Shown: piece by piece, positions 13,275 to 21,208 of the stretch
Position numbering within the stretch: position 1 is the first letter of the stretch
How the letters are laid out: every line of letters begins with the position of its first letter
Translations under genes and position numbers: made by a program
Assembly: GCA_011389535.1 (NCBI GenBank)
Contig: JAABUE010000015.1
Span: 1 to 32,241, forward strand
Reading direction: 5' to 3'
DNA from: Anaerolineales bacterium
GTDB taxonomy: Bacteria; Chloroflexota; Anaerolineae; Anaerolineales; Villigracilaceae
DNA length: 32,241 nt
Notes under the pieces: generated by a model
What the model was told of the DNA's origin: nothing
What the model saw: only the letters and a program-made list of their open reading frames with translations
The model's database searches: none

Positions 13275-15662
13275 ATGGCTAAACTCACCGGCGTCAAAAT
13301 CCACATCACGGGGATCGTACAGGGGGTCGGTTTCCGACCGTTTGTATATGGTCTGGCCAAACGCCTTGAGCTCAATGGCTGGGTACGCAATACCTCCGCC
13401 GGGGTGGACATCGAAGTGGACGGCGAACAGGATGTGCTGGATGCCTTCGTAGAAGCGTTGCGTGACAAAGCTCCGCCGCTCGCCCGTATTGACGGAATGA
13501 GCGCTTCCTTCCAAGACCCGAACGGCTTCCGTTCTTTTGACATCCTCCGTTCTGAAGCGGTGGAGGGCGACTTCCAGCCTATCTCGCCCGACGTCAGCAT
13601 CTGTCCGGACTGCCTGCGCGAGCTTTTCGACCCGTCCGACCGGCGCTACCGTTACCCCTTCATCAACTGCACCAATTGCGGGCCGCGTTTCACCATCATC
13701 AAGGACATCCCCTACGACCGCCCCAAAACGACCATGGCGCCTTTCACCATGTGCCCTGATTGCGGAAAAGAATACACTGACCCCCTGGACCGGCGCTTCC
13801 ATGCCCAACCGGTCGCCTGCTTTGTTTGCGGGCCAAAGGTCTGGCTTGAGAAACGTAGTAACAACTTTAGTCGTTCAAGCCGAACGACTAAAGTTGTTAC
13901 TACGTTCTTAGCCGATAACGCTATCCACGAAACCCGCCGATTACTCGCTGAAGGCCAAATCCTCGCCATCAAGGGCCTTGGAGGCTTCCACCTCGCCTGC
14001 GATGCAACCAATCCCTCCGCCGTGAGCGAGCTGCGCCGCCGCAAGCTGCGCGTGGACAAACCCTTCGCCCTGATGATGCCTGACATTGAAACAATCGAGC
14101 AGCACTGCTATGTTGAAGATGCCGAGCGCGAACTGCTCGAATCCACTGCCCGTCCCATCGTGCTGTTACGCCGAAAACCCGATTCGCCAATTGCCAGAGA
14201 ATGCGCCCCGGGGCAGGATACGCTGGGTGTGATGCTGCCTTATACACCCTTGCATTACCTTTTATTTGCTGACGATCCCCAAGCCCCAATTTCCGAATCC
14301 CAATTCCCGCCTTTGGTTATGACAAGCGGAAACCTCTCCGAAGAGCCCATCGCCATCGATAACGATCAGGCTCGCGAACGACTGGCATCCCTGGCCGATG
14401 CCTTCCTGCTGCACGACCGGGACATCCACATCCGCTGTGATGATTCGGTTGTGCGAATAATCAGTGATCAGTTACCACTATCCAGTACTGATAACAGGCC
14501 ACTAATTACGTATCCACTGAGACGCAGCCGCGGCTATTCGCCTTTCCCGGTCAAACTATCCTGGGATGTTCCCCCTCTTCTCGCCGTTGGACCAGAGCTC
14601 AAAAACACGTTTTGTATTACGAACAAGAATTACGCTTTTCTAAGCCACCATATTGGTGACATGGAAAACTATGAAACGTTGCAATCCTTTGAGAAAGGGA
14701 TCCAGCATTTCGAGAAACTGTTCCGCGTTAAACCTGAAGTCATTGCTTATGATTCTCATCCCAATTATTTGGCTACTCGCTATGCAATAGAACGCGCTCA
14801 ACGTGAAAACCTGCCAACCTTCAACATTCAACATCATCATGCCCACATCGCTGCCTGCATGGCCGAGCACGGACTGGACGGCACGCAGCCTGTCATTGGG
14901 TTGGCTTTCGATGGCACGGGCTACGGCGATGACGGCGCAATCTGGGGTGGGGAAGTGCTGGTTGCGGATTACACAGGCTACGAGCGTGCTTTTCATTTGG
15001 AATATTTCCCGCTTCCCGGCGGCGATGCGGCGATCAAAAAACCGGCCCGCACCGCGCTGGCCCTGCTCTGGTCGCTGGGACTGGAATGGGATGACCGCCT
15101 GGCTCCGGTCCCTGCATTTTGCGCCGAAGATCGTGCAATCTTACGGATCCAATTGGAGCGAAAAATCAACACCCCCCAGACCTCCAGCATGGGACGCCTG
15201 TTCGACGCGGCGGCGGCGCTGGTTGGCGTGCGGCAGTCGGTCAACTATGAGGCTCAGGCAGCGATCGAGTTCGAAGCATTGACAGATCCAGATGAGGCTG
15301 GGATATATCCGTTTGAATGGGAACAGGATCGGATCCGTGTGGGAAGCGCGGTGGAGGCTTTGGTCACAGACATACTGGCTGGTGTTCCAACTCCAACTAT
15401 CTCGGCCAGGTTTCACAATGGTCTGGCGCAGTTGGCGCTCGGAATTTGTAACACTCTGCGTATAGTCAAGAATATAGAGCAGGTTGCGCTCTCCGGCGGA
15501 GTCTGGCAGAATATCACCTTATTGCGGCGAACTTTGTCACTTTTGCAGCAGGCCGGTTTTACTGTATACATACATCATCAGGTACCAACCAACGACGGAG
15601 GCCTGTCGCTGGGGCAGGCTGCCATCGCGGCTAATCGATTACGAGACCCTAAAGGTTTTTAA
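13275..15662 (+). CDS. hypF: HypF, carbamoyltransferase for hydrogenase CN ligand synthesis
   Basis: HypF converts carbamoyl phosphate and ATP to a carbamoyl-adenylate and transfers the carbamoyl group to HypE for cyanide ligand synthesis. At 795 aa it is slightly long. Domains in order are acylphosphatase (about 5-92; GIVQGVGFRPFVYGLA), paired zinc fingers (about 108-190; CPDC, CTNC, CPDC, CFVC), YrdC-like (about 215-425; IKGLGGFHLACDA, KPFALM, VMTSGNLSEEP, PLRRSRGY) and a Kae1-like domain (about 435-785; NIQHHHAHIAACM). Extra residues occur exactly where repeats are embedded: about 193-211 (perfect palindrome) and 395-413 (degenerate heptamers), and possibly 337-346. A third palindrome provides the last residues (about RDPKGF) and stop. 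All required motifs appear intact, so it is probably functional. Confidence 0.93.
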   Translation: MAKLTGVKIHITGIVQGVGFRPFVYGLAKRLELNGWVRNTSAGVDIEVDGEQDVLDAFVEALRDKAPPLARIDGMSASFQDPNGFRSFDILRSEAVEGDFQPISPDVSICPDCLRELFDPSDRRYRYPFINCTNCGPRFTIIKDIPYDRPKTTMAPFTMCPDCGKEYTDPLDRRFHAQPVACFVCGPKVWLEKRSNNFSRSSRTTKVVTTFLADNAIHETRRLLAEGQILAIKGLGGFHLACDATNPSAVSELRRRKLRVDKPFALMMPDIETIEQHCYVEDAERELLESTARPIVLLRRKPDSPIARECAPGQDTLGVMLPYTPLHYLLFADDPQAPISESQFPPLVMTSGNLSEEPIAIDNDQARERLASLADAFLLHDRDIHIRCDDSVVRIISDQLPLSSTDNRPLITYPLRRSRGYSPFPVKLSWDVPPLLAVGPELKNTFCITNKNYAFLSHHIGDMENYETLQSFEKGIQHFEKLFRVKPEVIAYDSHPNYLATRYAIERAQRENLPTFNIQHHHAHIAACMAEHGLDGTQPVIGLAFDGTGYGDDGAIWGGEVLVADYTGYERAFHLEYFPLPGGDAAIKKPARTALALLWSLGLEWDDRLAPVPAFCAEDRAILRIQLERKINTPQTSSMGRLFDAAAALVGVRQSVNYEAQAAIEFEALTDPDEAGIYPFEWEQDRIRVGSAVEALVTDILAGVPTPTISARFHNGLAQLALGICNTLRIVKNIEQVALSGGVWQNITLLRRTLSLLQQAGFTVYIHHQVPTNDGGLSLGQAAIAANRLRDPKGF
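13852..13906. repeat. Perfect palindrome inserted in frame inside hypF
   Basis: Arm 13852-13876 pairs without mismatch with 13882-13906 (25 bp) around a 5-nt AAGCC loop. It is read as about residues 193-211 of HypF (KRSNNFSRSSRTTKVVTTF), in the linker between the last zinc finger and the YrdC-like domain. The frame remains open. The outer 16 bases of the left arm recur with one difference at 4524-4539. Confidence 0.92.
14284..14311. repeat. Possible CCCAATT-type short repeat inside hypF
   Basis: CCCAATTTCCGAATCCCAATTCCC shows two CCCAATT words separated by 14 bases, i.e. two heptamer periods. It lies just before the VMTSGN motif, where HypF proteins usually have a shorter linker. It may be a third embedded repeat, but the match is short. 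Confidence 0.3.
14456..14513. repeat. Degenerate ATCAGT/ACTGAT heptamer segment inside hypF
   Basis: The segment contains ATCAGTGATCAGTTACC (14460 onward) and the inverted word ACTGATAAC (14487 onward), with 7-base periodicity in part. It encodes an insertion of about 12 residues (SDQLPLSSTDNRPLITY) between DDSVVRII and PLRRSRGY, where other HypF proteins have about five residues. This looks like an in-frame repeat insertion that has since drifted. Confidence 0.55.
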
Positions 15663-15676
15663 CACCTTTAGGGTCT
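15644..15676. repeat. 13-bp-arm palindrome at hypF 3' end
   Basis: AGACCCTAAAGGT (15644-15656) pairs perfectly with ACCTTTAGGGTCT (15664-15676) across a 7-nt loop. The left arm encodes the last HypF residues and the stop codon lies in the loop. The right arm ends 15 nt before the hypC ATG. It may also form a hairpin in the hypF-hypC transcript. Confidence 0.85.
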
Positions 15677-15691
15677 GAGACGGAGGCAACT

Positions 15692-15952
15692 ATGTGTTTA
15701 GCTGTGCCAGGCAAGATCATTGAGATTAAAGAGAATGAAGGGTTGAAAATGGCTAAGGTCGACTTTGGCGGGATTTTCCGCGAGGCCTGCCTGGATTATG
15801 TGCCCGAAGCCAGGGTAGGGGATTACTGCGTTATCCATGTCGGCTTTGCTATCAGCCTGTTGAGCGAGGATGACGCCATGGAAACCCTCGAACTGCTGAA
15901 ACAGATCTCCAATTTCGAGGAAGAACTTGGCCCTGAAGCGGGGCAGAGGTAA
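15692..15952 (+). CDS. hypC: HypC, hydrogenase maturation chaperone
   Basis: This 86-aa protein has the HypC/HybG signature MCLAVPGKIIEI at the very N-terminus (Cys2 binds the iron-carbonyl-cyanide intermediate and the large-subunit precursor) and the beta-barrel segment ARVGDYCVIHVGFAISLL. The C-terminal helix (AMETLELLKQIS...) is usual for the family. GGAGG lies 8 nt before the ATG. It partners with HypD, encoded 27 bp downstream, for Fe(CN)2CO assembly. Confidence 0.96.
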   Translation: MCLAVPGKIIEIKENEGLKMAKVDFGGIFREACLDYVPEARVGDYCVIHVGFAISLLSEDDAMETLELLKQISNFEEELGPEAGQR

Positions 15953-15971
15953 CGCGAGATACTATCTCGCG
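15953..15971 (+). promoter_or_regulatory. 8-bp hairpin between hypC and hypD
   Basis: CGCGAGAT-ACT-ATCTCGCG is a perfect short stem-loop that fills most of the gap between the hypC stop and the hypD ATG. It may tune mRNA stability or translation of hypD; there is no T-run. Confidence 0.5.
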
Positions 15972-15979
15972 CAAAGTTC

Positions 15980-17077
15980 ATGAAATACGTCAGTGAATAC
16001 CGGGATGCGACGCTGGTCAAAGGCGTGATCGAGGAGATCCGCCGGACTGTGACGCGCCGGTGGACGATCATGGAAATTTGCGGCGGACAAACCCACGCCA
16101 TCGTGCGCCACGGCATCGATCAGTTGCTGCCGCCGGAGATCGAGCTGGTCCATGGCCCGGGCTGCCCGGTCTGCGTGACCCCGCTCGAATTGATCGACAA
16201 AGCTCTCGACATCGCCTCTCGCCCGAACGTTATTTTTTGCTCCTATGGCGACATGCTGCGTGTTCCCGGCTCCGGGACTGACCTGTTCGCGGTCAAGGCC
16301 CAGGGCGGGGATGTGCGCGTGATTTATTCGCCGCTGGACGCGGTCAGGCTGGCAAAGGCCAACCCAGACAAACAGGTGGTCTTCTTCGCCATCGGCTTTG
16401 AAACAACTGCCCCGCCCAACGTGATGAGCGTGATGCAGGCCAAAAATCTCGGCCTGATGAACTACAGCATCCTGGTCTCGCATGTGCGCGTCCCCCCTGC
16501 GGTTGCGGTGATACTTGGTTCACCTTCCAATCGCGTGCAGGGGTTCCTGCTGGCGGGGCACGTCTGCGCGGTAATGGGTTATCACGAGTACCCATCGTTG
16601 GTAGAGCAGTTCAATACCCCAATGGTTGTCACCGGCTTTGAGCCGCTCGACATCGTGCAGGGCATTTTGGAAACAGTCCGGTTGCTTGAGGCGGGTAAAG
16701 TGGAAGTCTTCAACGCTTACCAGCGGGCGGTCACGTTTGATGGCAATAAGCCTGCCCAGAAGATGATCGAGGCAGTCTTCGAAGGATGTGACCGGAAATG
16801 GCGCGGGATCGGAACCATCCCGATGAGCGGCTGGCAGCTGCGGGACGAGTTCGACGCGTTCAATGCCGAAAAACGTTTCGATGTGGAGACCATCACAGCG
16901 GATGAGTCACCGCTCTGCATCGCCGGTCAGATCCTGCAAGGTCTCAAGAAGCCGCACGATTGTTCAGCGTTTGGCAGCCAGTGCACGCCCGAACGTCCGC
17001 TGGGCGCGACGATGGTTTCTTCCGAGGGGGCTTGCGCCGCCTATTTTCGCTACGGACGGGTTACAATTGGGGAATGA
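15980..17077 (+). CDS. hypD: HypD, iron-sulfur protein for Fe(CN)2CO cofactor assembly
   Basis: This 365-aa protein is full length for HypD. It contains [11 protein letters not shown] (about residues 31-41), [11 protein letters not shown] (about 58-68, the CxxC thiol pair), [11 protein letters not shown] (about 134-144) and a C-terminal cysteine cluster ([19 protein letters not shown]... CAAYF) that holds the [4Fe-4S] cluster. HypD with HypC accepts CN from HypE and builds the iron ligand set. There is no Shine-Dalgarno sequence before the ATG; a hairpin precedes it. Its stop overlaps the ATG of the following beta-propeller gene (ATGA), which is unusual for a gene with no obvious maturation role. 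Confidence 0.96.
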   Translation: MKYVSEYRDATLVKGVIEEIRRTVTRRWTIMEICGGQTHAIVRHGIDQLLPPEIELVHGPGCPVCVTPLELIDKALDIASRPNVIFCSYGDMLRVPGSGTDLFAVKAQGGDVRVIYSPLDAVRLAKANPDKQVVFFAIGFETTAPPNVMSVMQAKNLGLMNYSILVSHVRVPPAVAVILGSPSNRVQGFLLAGHVCAVMGYHEYPSLVEQFNTPMVVTGFEPLDIVQGILETVRLLEAGKVEVFNAYQRAVTFDGNKPAQKMIEAVFEGCDRKWRGIGTIPMSGWQLRDEFDAFNAEKRFDVETITADESPLCIAGQILQGLKKPHDCSAFGSQCTPERPLGATMVSSEGACAAYFRYGRVTIGE

Positions 17078-18204
17078 ACACGAACAACCGTACTCTCTGG
17101 ATTGCCGCGGGGCTGGTCTTGTTCTGCGGCTTTTTGTTGGTGGTGACATTTATTGTGTCAGGATTGGGACGCCTGGCTGGGCCCGCATCCTCCCCGACCA
17201 TCGACTTGTTTGCTACGCTGTCAGCTTCCACTCCCCTCTCAGAGTTTTCTCCCGCACCGGTCCAGCCGACAGCCACGTCCCCCTTCGATTTTTCTGAGCA
17301 GCCAGTCCAACAGACCGATACTCCGGCAGCCGGTGTAACGGAGGTACCTAGTGTGCCGACGGTTTCCTCACAAGATTCGCCAACCGGCCATATCGTTTTT
17401 ACCTGCCAGATTTATAAGTTCCAGTCGTCAGACCAGATATGCATTATGAATGCGGACGGCACGGGCTACCGCCGCCTGACGACCGAAAATGGCATCCGTC
17501 ATTTTTACCCATCACTCTCTCCGGATGGGAGCAGAGTTTTATATTCTGCCTTTCGAGAGGCGAACGTATATGAAATTTACTCGTACGAGCTTGCCGATGG
17601 CAGTGTAGACCAGCTGACAGACCGCAGTGGTGTCTTAACCTCACCAGAATATTCCCCTAATGGACAGAGGATCGCCTTCACGCGTTGGGTACCGCGTACC
17701 GAAAGATACCAGATCATGATCATGGAGAGTAACGGTAACGATCCTAACAACATTCCACGGATCGAAGGCTGGGACCCCACCTGGTCGCCGAATGGCGAAC
17801 AGATCCTGTTCGCGTCGGCACAAAGCGGGTCTGTTCAGTTGTTCGCAGTCAGGGAAAACGGGAGAAACTTACGCCAGGTCAGCAACCTGCCAGCGATGCG
17901 CGGTCGCAGCGACTGGTCACCGGATGGGCAATACATCGTTACCTATTCAGGAGAATCCTGGCATCGCGAAATTTATATCATGAACGCGGATGGCTCCGGT
18001 GTACGCCAGCTCACGCCGACTGGCGGCAATAGCCAGGGACCGAGCTTTTCCCCTGATGGCCAATGGGTGGCCTTTACAGCCTATTTCGACAAATACAACG
18101 ACGACCACGGTTGTGAGATATACATCATCCGCACGGATGGCACCGACCTGCGCCGCCTGACGGAGAACGACTATTGCGATTACCAACCCCGCTGGGGACC
18201 ATAA
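17074..18204 (+). CDS. TolB-like PD40 beta-propeller protein, membrane anchored
   Basis: This 376-aa protein has an N-terminal transmembrane anchor (about residues 8-30), a Ser/Thr/Pro linker to about 105, then a beta-propeller with repeated PD40 motifs: [60 protein letters not shown] and [15 protein letters not shown], plus NADGTG/NADGSG turns. It probably lies outside the membrane. PD40 propellers serve as binding scaffolds (TolB) or sensor domains. The start is placed at 17074, where the ATG overlaps the hypD stop and GGGG precedes it; TACAAT lies 10 nt upstream. Confidence 0.85.
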   Translation: MNTNNRTLWIAAGLVLFCGFLLVVTFIVSGLGRLAGPASSPTIDLFATLSASTPLSEFSPAPVQPTATSPFDFSEQPVQQTDTPAAGVTEVPSVPTVSSQDSPTGHIVFTCQIYKFQSSDQICIMNADGTGYRRLTTENGIRHFYPSLSPDGSRVLYSAFREANVYEIYSYELADGSVDQLTDRSGVLTSPEYSPNGQRIAFTRWVPRTERYQIMIMESNGNDPNNIPRIEGWDPTWSPNGEQILFASAQSGSVQLFAVRENGRNLRQVSNLPAMRGRSDWSPDGQYIVTYSGESWHREIYIMNADGSGVRQLTPTGGNSQGPSFSPDGQWVAFTAYFDKYNDDHGCEIYIIRTDGTDLRRLTENDYCDYQPRWGP

Positions 18205-18207
18205 CCA

Positions 18208-18253
18208 GTGTCCCTGAGCGGAGCGAGCCGCAGTCGAGCGCAGTCGAAGGGCG
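18208..18253. repeat. REP-like repeat GTGTCCCTGAGC...GTCGAAGGGCG
   Basis: The sequence begins GTGTCCCTGAGC and ends CAGTCGAAGGGCG. The reverse complement of the N-terminal segment of the DUF2255 gene (28173-28197) has the same ends (GTGTCCTGAGC, GTCGAAGGGCG) with a shorter middle. It lies directly after the PD40 gene. CCTGAGC...GTCGAAGGG repeats are widespread in many bacterial genomes, from general knowledge. Confidence 0.75.
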
Positions 18254-18287
18254 TATCTCATGGGGACCTAAAATTTCTGGAATTTGT

Positions 18288-18326
18288 TTGAAAAGAGCCA
18301 CAGGATATTCTTGCGGCTCTTTTCAA
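18288..18326. terminator. Bidirectional terminator, 12-bp stem
   Basis: TTGAAAAGAGCC (18288-18299) pairs perfectly with GGCTCTTTTCAA (18315-18326), loop 15 nt. It lies between the convergent PD40 gene and the minus-strand sugar operon. The T-rich outer arm on each strand fits an intrinsic terminator working both ways. Confidence 0.7.
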
Positions 18327-18345
18327 TTGCGGTGCTCCGCATGAT

Positions 18346-19407
18346 TTATTCTGCCAGCGTCACCTTTCCCGAGCGGAAGAAATGCCCCGGCTCTACACCA
18401 ATTTGCTGTGCCAGGTGGATACTCAGCAGTTGCACGGGCAAAATCTCGACCAACGGCATCCCAATGACCGGGATGTCCGGAATGTCGATTTGCCACTCCT
18501 GTGGATCGGCGCCGACCCAGAAAGCGGCGCTTTGGTAGCCCCGCAGGTCTTTTAGCAGGCGCGCGTTCAGGTCGCGCGTTTCCGGTGGGCCTGCAAAAAT
18601 CAGAGCGCTCAAGTCCGGGGTAGCCAATTCGAGCGGCCCGTGACGAAACTCGCCGGCCTGGAAGGGTACGGCTGAATATTTGGCTGCTTCCCCTAAGATT
18701 AATGCGCCTGTGTAAGTGGCTGCCAGGGAAGCCCCCCGCCCGAGCAGGACAAGCCGTCTGGGGTACCCGAGCAGTTCGCCTATCCGCTGCACACGCGCTT
18801 CCCAGCTTTCGAGATACGCTTGCATGGACGCGGCGGTCTCCAGCATCGCTTCCAATGGTGGCGTAGTATCCTGCCCGCACAATGCCAGTGCCGCCAGTTG
18901 ACTCACGGCCAGAGAGTTGACGTAAGTACGAGTGGAGACAGTCTTTTCGACGGTTGCGTTGACCGGTACACAGGTTGAAAGGCTGTCGAATTCTTGTGCT
19001 GCTTTTGCCAAGGGACTCTCGGGGTCGTTTACGGTGGCGATCAGTGCCCGGGGCCGCAGGAGCAGGTCGAAGTCCAAGGCAGAAACGATTTCGGCGCTCC
19101 GGCCGGATTGTGAAAAGAGCCAGTACAACGTCCGTGGCGTGATGAGGCCGGGTGCATGGTGGATCAGTTCGGCGGTGTCCACCCACATGGCAGGCAGCCC
19201 GGCCTGGACAAGGGTCAGCCAGGCCGGATAGGCGGCATACAGCGAGGCGCCCATGCCCGTTAAGATGATCCGGTCGAAGTCGCCGCGTTGGATGGCATCT
19301 TTTATAGGTTTGAGGGTGGTGCCGTTAAATTTTGCCAGCGCATTTCGCAGAGAATCCGGCTGGCTCAGGATATCTTGCACATATGGATTTTCATTTAAGG
19401 GGTTCAT
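18346..19407 (-). CDS. SIS-domain sugar-phosphate isomerase/deglycase (GlmS C-terminal/AgaS-like)
   Basis: This 353-aa protein has two SIS domains: the first with RIILTGMGASLYAAYP and LFSQSGRSAEIVSAL (about residues 45-120), the second with LVLLGRGASLAATYTGALILGEAAKY and FQAGEFRHGPLEL (about 215-265). It lacks the glutaminase half of GlmS, so it probably acts on an aminosugar phosphate without glutamine, as in AgaS, GlmD-type deaminases or FrlB-type deglycases. It is the last gene of the transport operon and overlaps the ROK kinase by ATGA. A two-step pathway (phosphorylation, then deamination or isomerisation) is inferred; the exact substrate cannot be read from sequence. Confidence 0.87.
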   Translation of the reverse strand: MNPLNENPYVQDILSQPDSLRNALAKFNGTTLKPIKDAIQRGDFDRIILTGMGASLYAAYPAWLTLVQAGLPAMWVDTAELIHHAPGLITPRTLYWLFSQSGRSAEIVSALDFDLLLRPRALIATVNDPESPLAKAAQEFDSLSTCVPVNATVEKTVSTRTYVNSLAVSQLAALALCGQDTTPPLEAMLETAASMQAYLESWEARVQRIGELLGYPRRLVLLGRGASLAATYTGALILGEAAKYSAVPFQAGEFRHGPLELATPDLSALIFAGPPETRDLNARLLKDLRGYQSAAFWVGADPQEWQIDIPDIPVIGMPLVEILPVQLLSIHLAQQIGVEPGHFFRSGKVTLAE

Positions 19408-20357
19408 AACACCTTCGACCAGATTGTATAAGCTGCGCCGTATAGTCCGGCGTAATAACCGAGTTTTGCCGGGAGGATGTGCACCCGATGGGCGGGCACC
19501 ATCTCGGTATAGGCTTGCAAGGCATCTTCCAGGCGGGGCAAGAACAGGTCTGTGCTGCGCATCACGCCGCCGCTTAACACGATCACTTCAGGCACAAACA
19601 GGATGCACACGTTCAAGATGCCCTGGATGAAATAGCGCGTAAAGTCTTCCACGATAGCCAGCGCGGGCTTGTCACCCATCCGAGCCGCCTCAAAGACCAT
19701 GCGCGCTTCAATATTATCGCGCTCGCCTGCGGCCATTTCCAGCAGATGAGAGCCAGTCAGATCCGCTTCCCTCGCCTGCCGCTCTATGGATGGCCCGGCG
19801 CAAAGACTTTCCCAGCAGCCGCGCATCTTGCAATAGCACAGCGGCCCGCCGGGGTCAAGCACCATATGGCCGCCCTCCGGGTGCGAGCCGTCCACGCCAC
19901 GGTATATCTCCCCGTCCAGGATCAGTGCTGTCCCGACCCCGGTGCCCACGGTGACGGCGTACAATCGCTGGATGGTTTGGCCCGCTCCCTGCCAATACTC
20001 GCCCAATGCAGCCACATCGGCATCGTTCTCCAGGGTGACAGGAACGCTGAAGGCCTTCTCCATCCACTCAACGACCCGGACGTTTTCCCAGGTTGGTAAC
20101 GTAAACGGATTGTTGATGATCCCGTGGAGCGGATCGACCGGGCCTGTCGAGCCGATCCCAATCCCGGCCAGCGTCTTCGCTCCGGACTCGGCCCAGACCT
20201 GCTTGATCAACCCCTGCATTTTTTGCAACCCCGACTCGGGCCCACGCGCTGCTTCGATGGGCGTTTCGCAGACGACAACCATCGTCCCCTGCGCATCGAA
20301 CGCCCCGGCGCGCAAGATGGTCCCGCCCAGGTCCACCCCGATGACGAGCCTGTCCAT
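19404..20357 (-). CDS. ROK-family sugar kinase
   Basis: This 317-aa protein shows the ROK layout: phosphate-binding VIGVDLGGTILRAG (about residues 5-18), IGIGSTGPVD, ENDADVAALGEYW (about 110-122), TVGTGVGTALI, HPEGGHMV, and the zinc motif CYCKMRGCWE (usual form CxCGxxGCxE; here Lys replaces the Gly). ROK kinases phosphorylate glucose, N-acetylglucosamine, N-acetylmannosamine and similar sugars; ROK repressors carry an N-terminal helix-turn-helix that is absent here. It overlaps both neighbours (TGATG with the permease, ATGA with the SIS gene) in the operon. An aminosugar is the likely substrate given the SIS partner. Confidence 0.9.
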   Translation of the reverse strand: MDRLVIGVDLGGTILRAGAFDAQGTMVVVCETPIEAARGPESGLQKMQGLIKQVWAESGAKTLAGIGIGSTGPVDPLHGIINNPFTLPTWENVRVVEWMEKAFSVPVTLENDADVAALGEYWQGAGQTIQRLYAVTVGTGVGTALILDGEIYRGVDGSHPEGGHMVLDPGGPLCYCKMRGCWESLCAGPSIERQAREADLTGSHLLEMAAGERDNIEARMVFEAARMGDKPALAIVEDFTRYFIQGILNVCILFVPEVIVLSGGVMRSTDLFLPRLEDALQAYTEMVPAHRVHILPAKLGYYAGLYGAAYTIWSKVL

Positions 20358-21208
20358 CAGCCTTTCACAGCTCCGGCGGTCAACCCACTGACGATATAAC
20401 GCTGGAAGATCAGCGAAAGGATCACCGGGGGGATCGCCGCCAGCACACCGCCGGTCATCATCCCGCCTACGTCTACTACGTAGCGACCGGTGAACTCCGC
20501 AATAGCGACCGGCACTGTTTTGGCCGAAACTGTGCTGGTCAGGATGAGCGCAAAGAAGAATTCATCCCAGGCGGTGAGGAAGACGAACAGGCCGGTGGAG
20601 ACCAGTCCAGGCGCGGAGATGGGCAGAATGATGCGGAAGAGCGTTTCGATGCGGTTGCAGCCGTCGATGCGGGCGGCGTCTTCCAGTTCGACGGGGATGG
20701 TGTTGAAAAATGCGGCCATCAGCCAGATGGCAAAGGGCAGCGCGAAACTGAGATATGTAATGATCAGGATAAGGGGCGAATTGAACAAACCAAAGCGGGT
20801 GGCAAACAGATACAGTGGAATGACGAGTGAAATCTCCGGGATCATGCGCGTACCCAGTATCCCGATCAACATGGTTTGGCGGAAAGGGAAACGCAAGCGG
20901 ACCAGCGCATAGGATGCCAGCGAACCAAGCGTCAGGGCGATGACCGTCACGGACGAGGCTACCAGGAGCGAGTTCCACAGCGTTATCCGGAAGGTTTTCG
21001 CAACTTCCGATGCATCCTGGCCGGGTACAAGGATGTTGATGTAGTTTTGGAAGGTGGGTTGCTGCGGGATCCAGTGGATAGGCGTGGAAAGTAACTCGGA
21101 GCGGGTGGAAATGCTGGAAATAACCAGCCATGCAACCGGTAGATAGATGAACAATACGACCGGGATGACCAGTAAAACCTGCCAGAGGGTGCGCATGGTT
21201 TTTTTCAT
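20357..21208 (-). CDS. ABC sugar transporter permease (MalG type)
   Basis: This 283-aa inner-membrane protein has six predicted membrane segments and the EAA loop ELEDAARIDGCNRIETLFRI, which docks with the ATPase (about residues 180-200). The MalG/UgpE type is shown by the length, the N-terminal FIYLPVAWLVISSIS and the end LIFQRYIVSGLTAGAVKG. The start is coupled to the preceding permease gene (TAATG) with GGAGGAG just upstream. It works with the next-listed permease and the solute-binding protein; no ATPase gene is in the operon. Confidence 0.93.
   Translation of the reverse strand: MKKTMRTLWQVLLVIPVVLFIYLPVAWLVISSISTRSELLSTPIHWIPQQPTFQNYINILVPGQDASEVAKTFRITLWNSLLVASSVTVIALTLGSLASYALVRLRFPFRQTMLIGILGTRMIPEISLVIPLYLFATRFGLFNSPLILIITYLSFALPFAIWLMAAFFNTIPVELEDAARIDGCNRIETLFRIILPISAPGLVSTGLFVFLTAWDEFFFALILTSTVSAKTVPVAIAEFTGRYVVDVGGMMTGGVLAAIPPVILSLIFQRYIVSGLTAGAVKG

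Noticed and set aside
13852-13906. hypF broken by insertion (pseudogene)
   Set aside because: The reading frame is open through the palindrome, and all downstream YrdC-like and Kae1-like motifs are present.
18323-19186. Minus-strand ORF (287 aa) overlapping the SIS-domain gene in another frame
   Set aside because: It has Arg/Pro-rich composition typical of a shifted frame; the SIS frame carries clear motifs.
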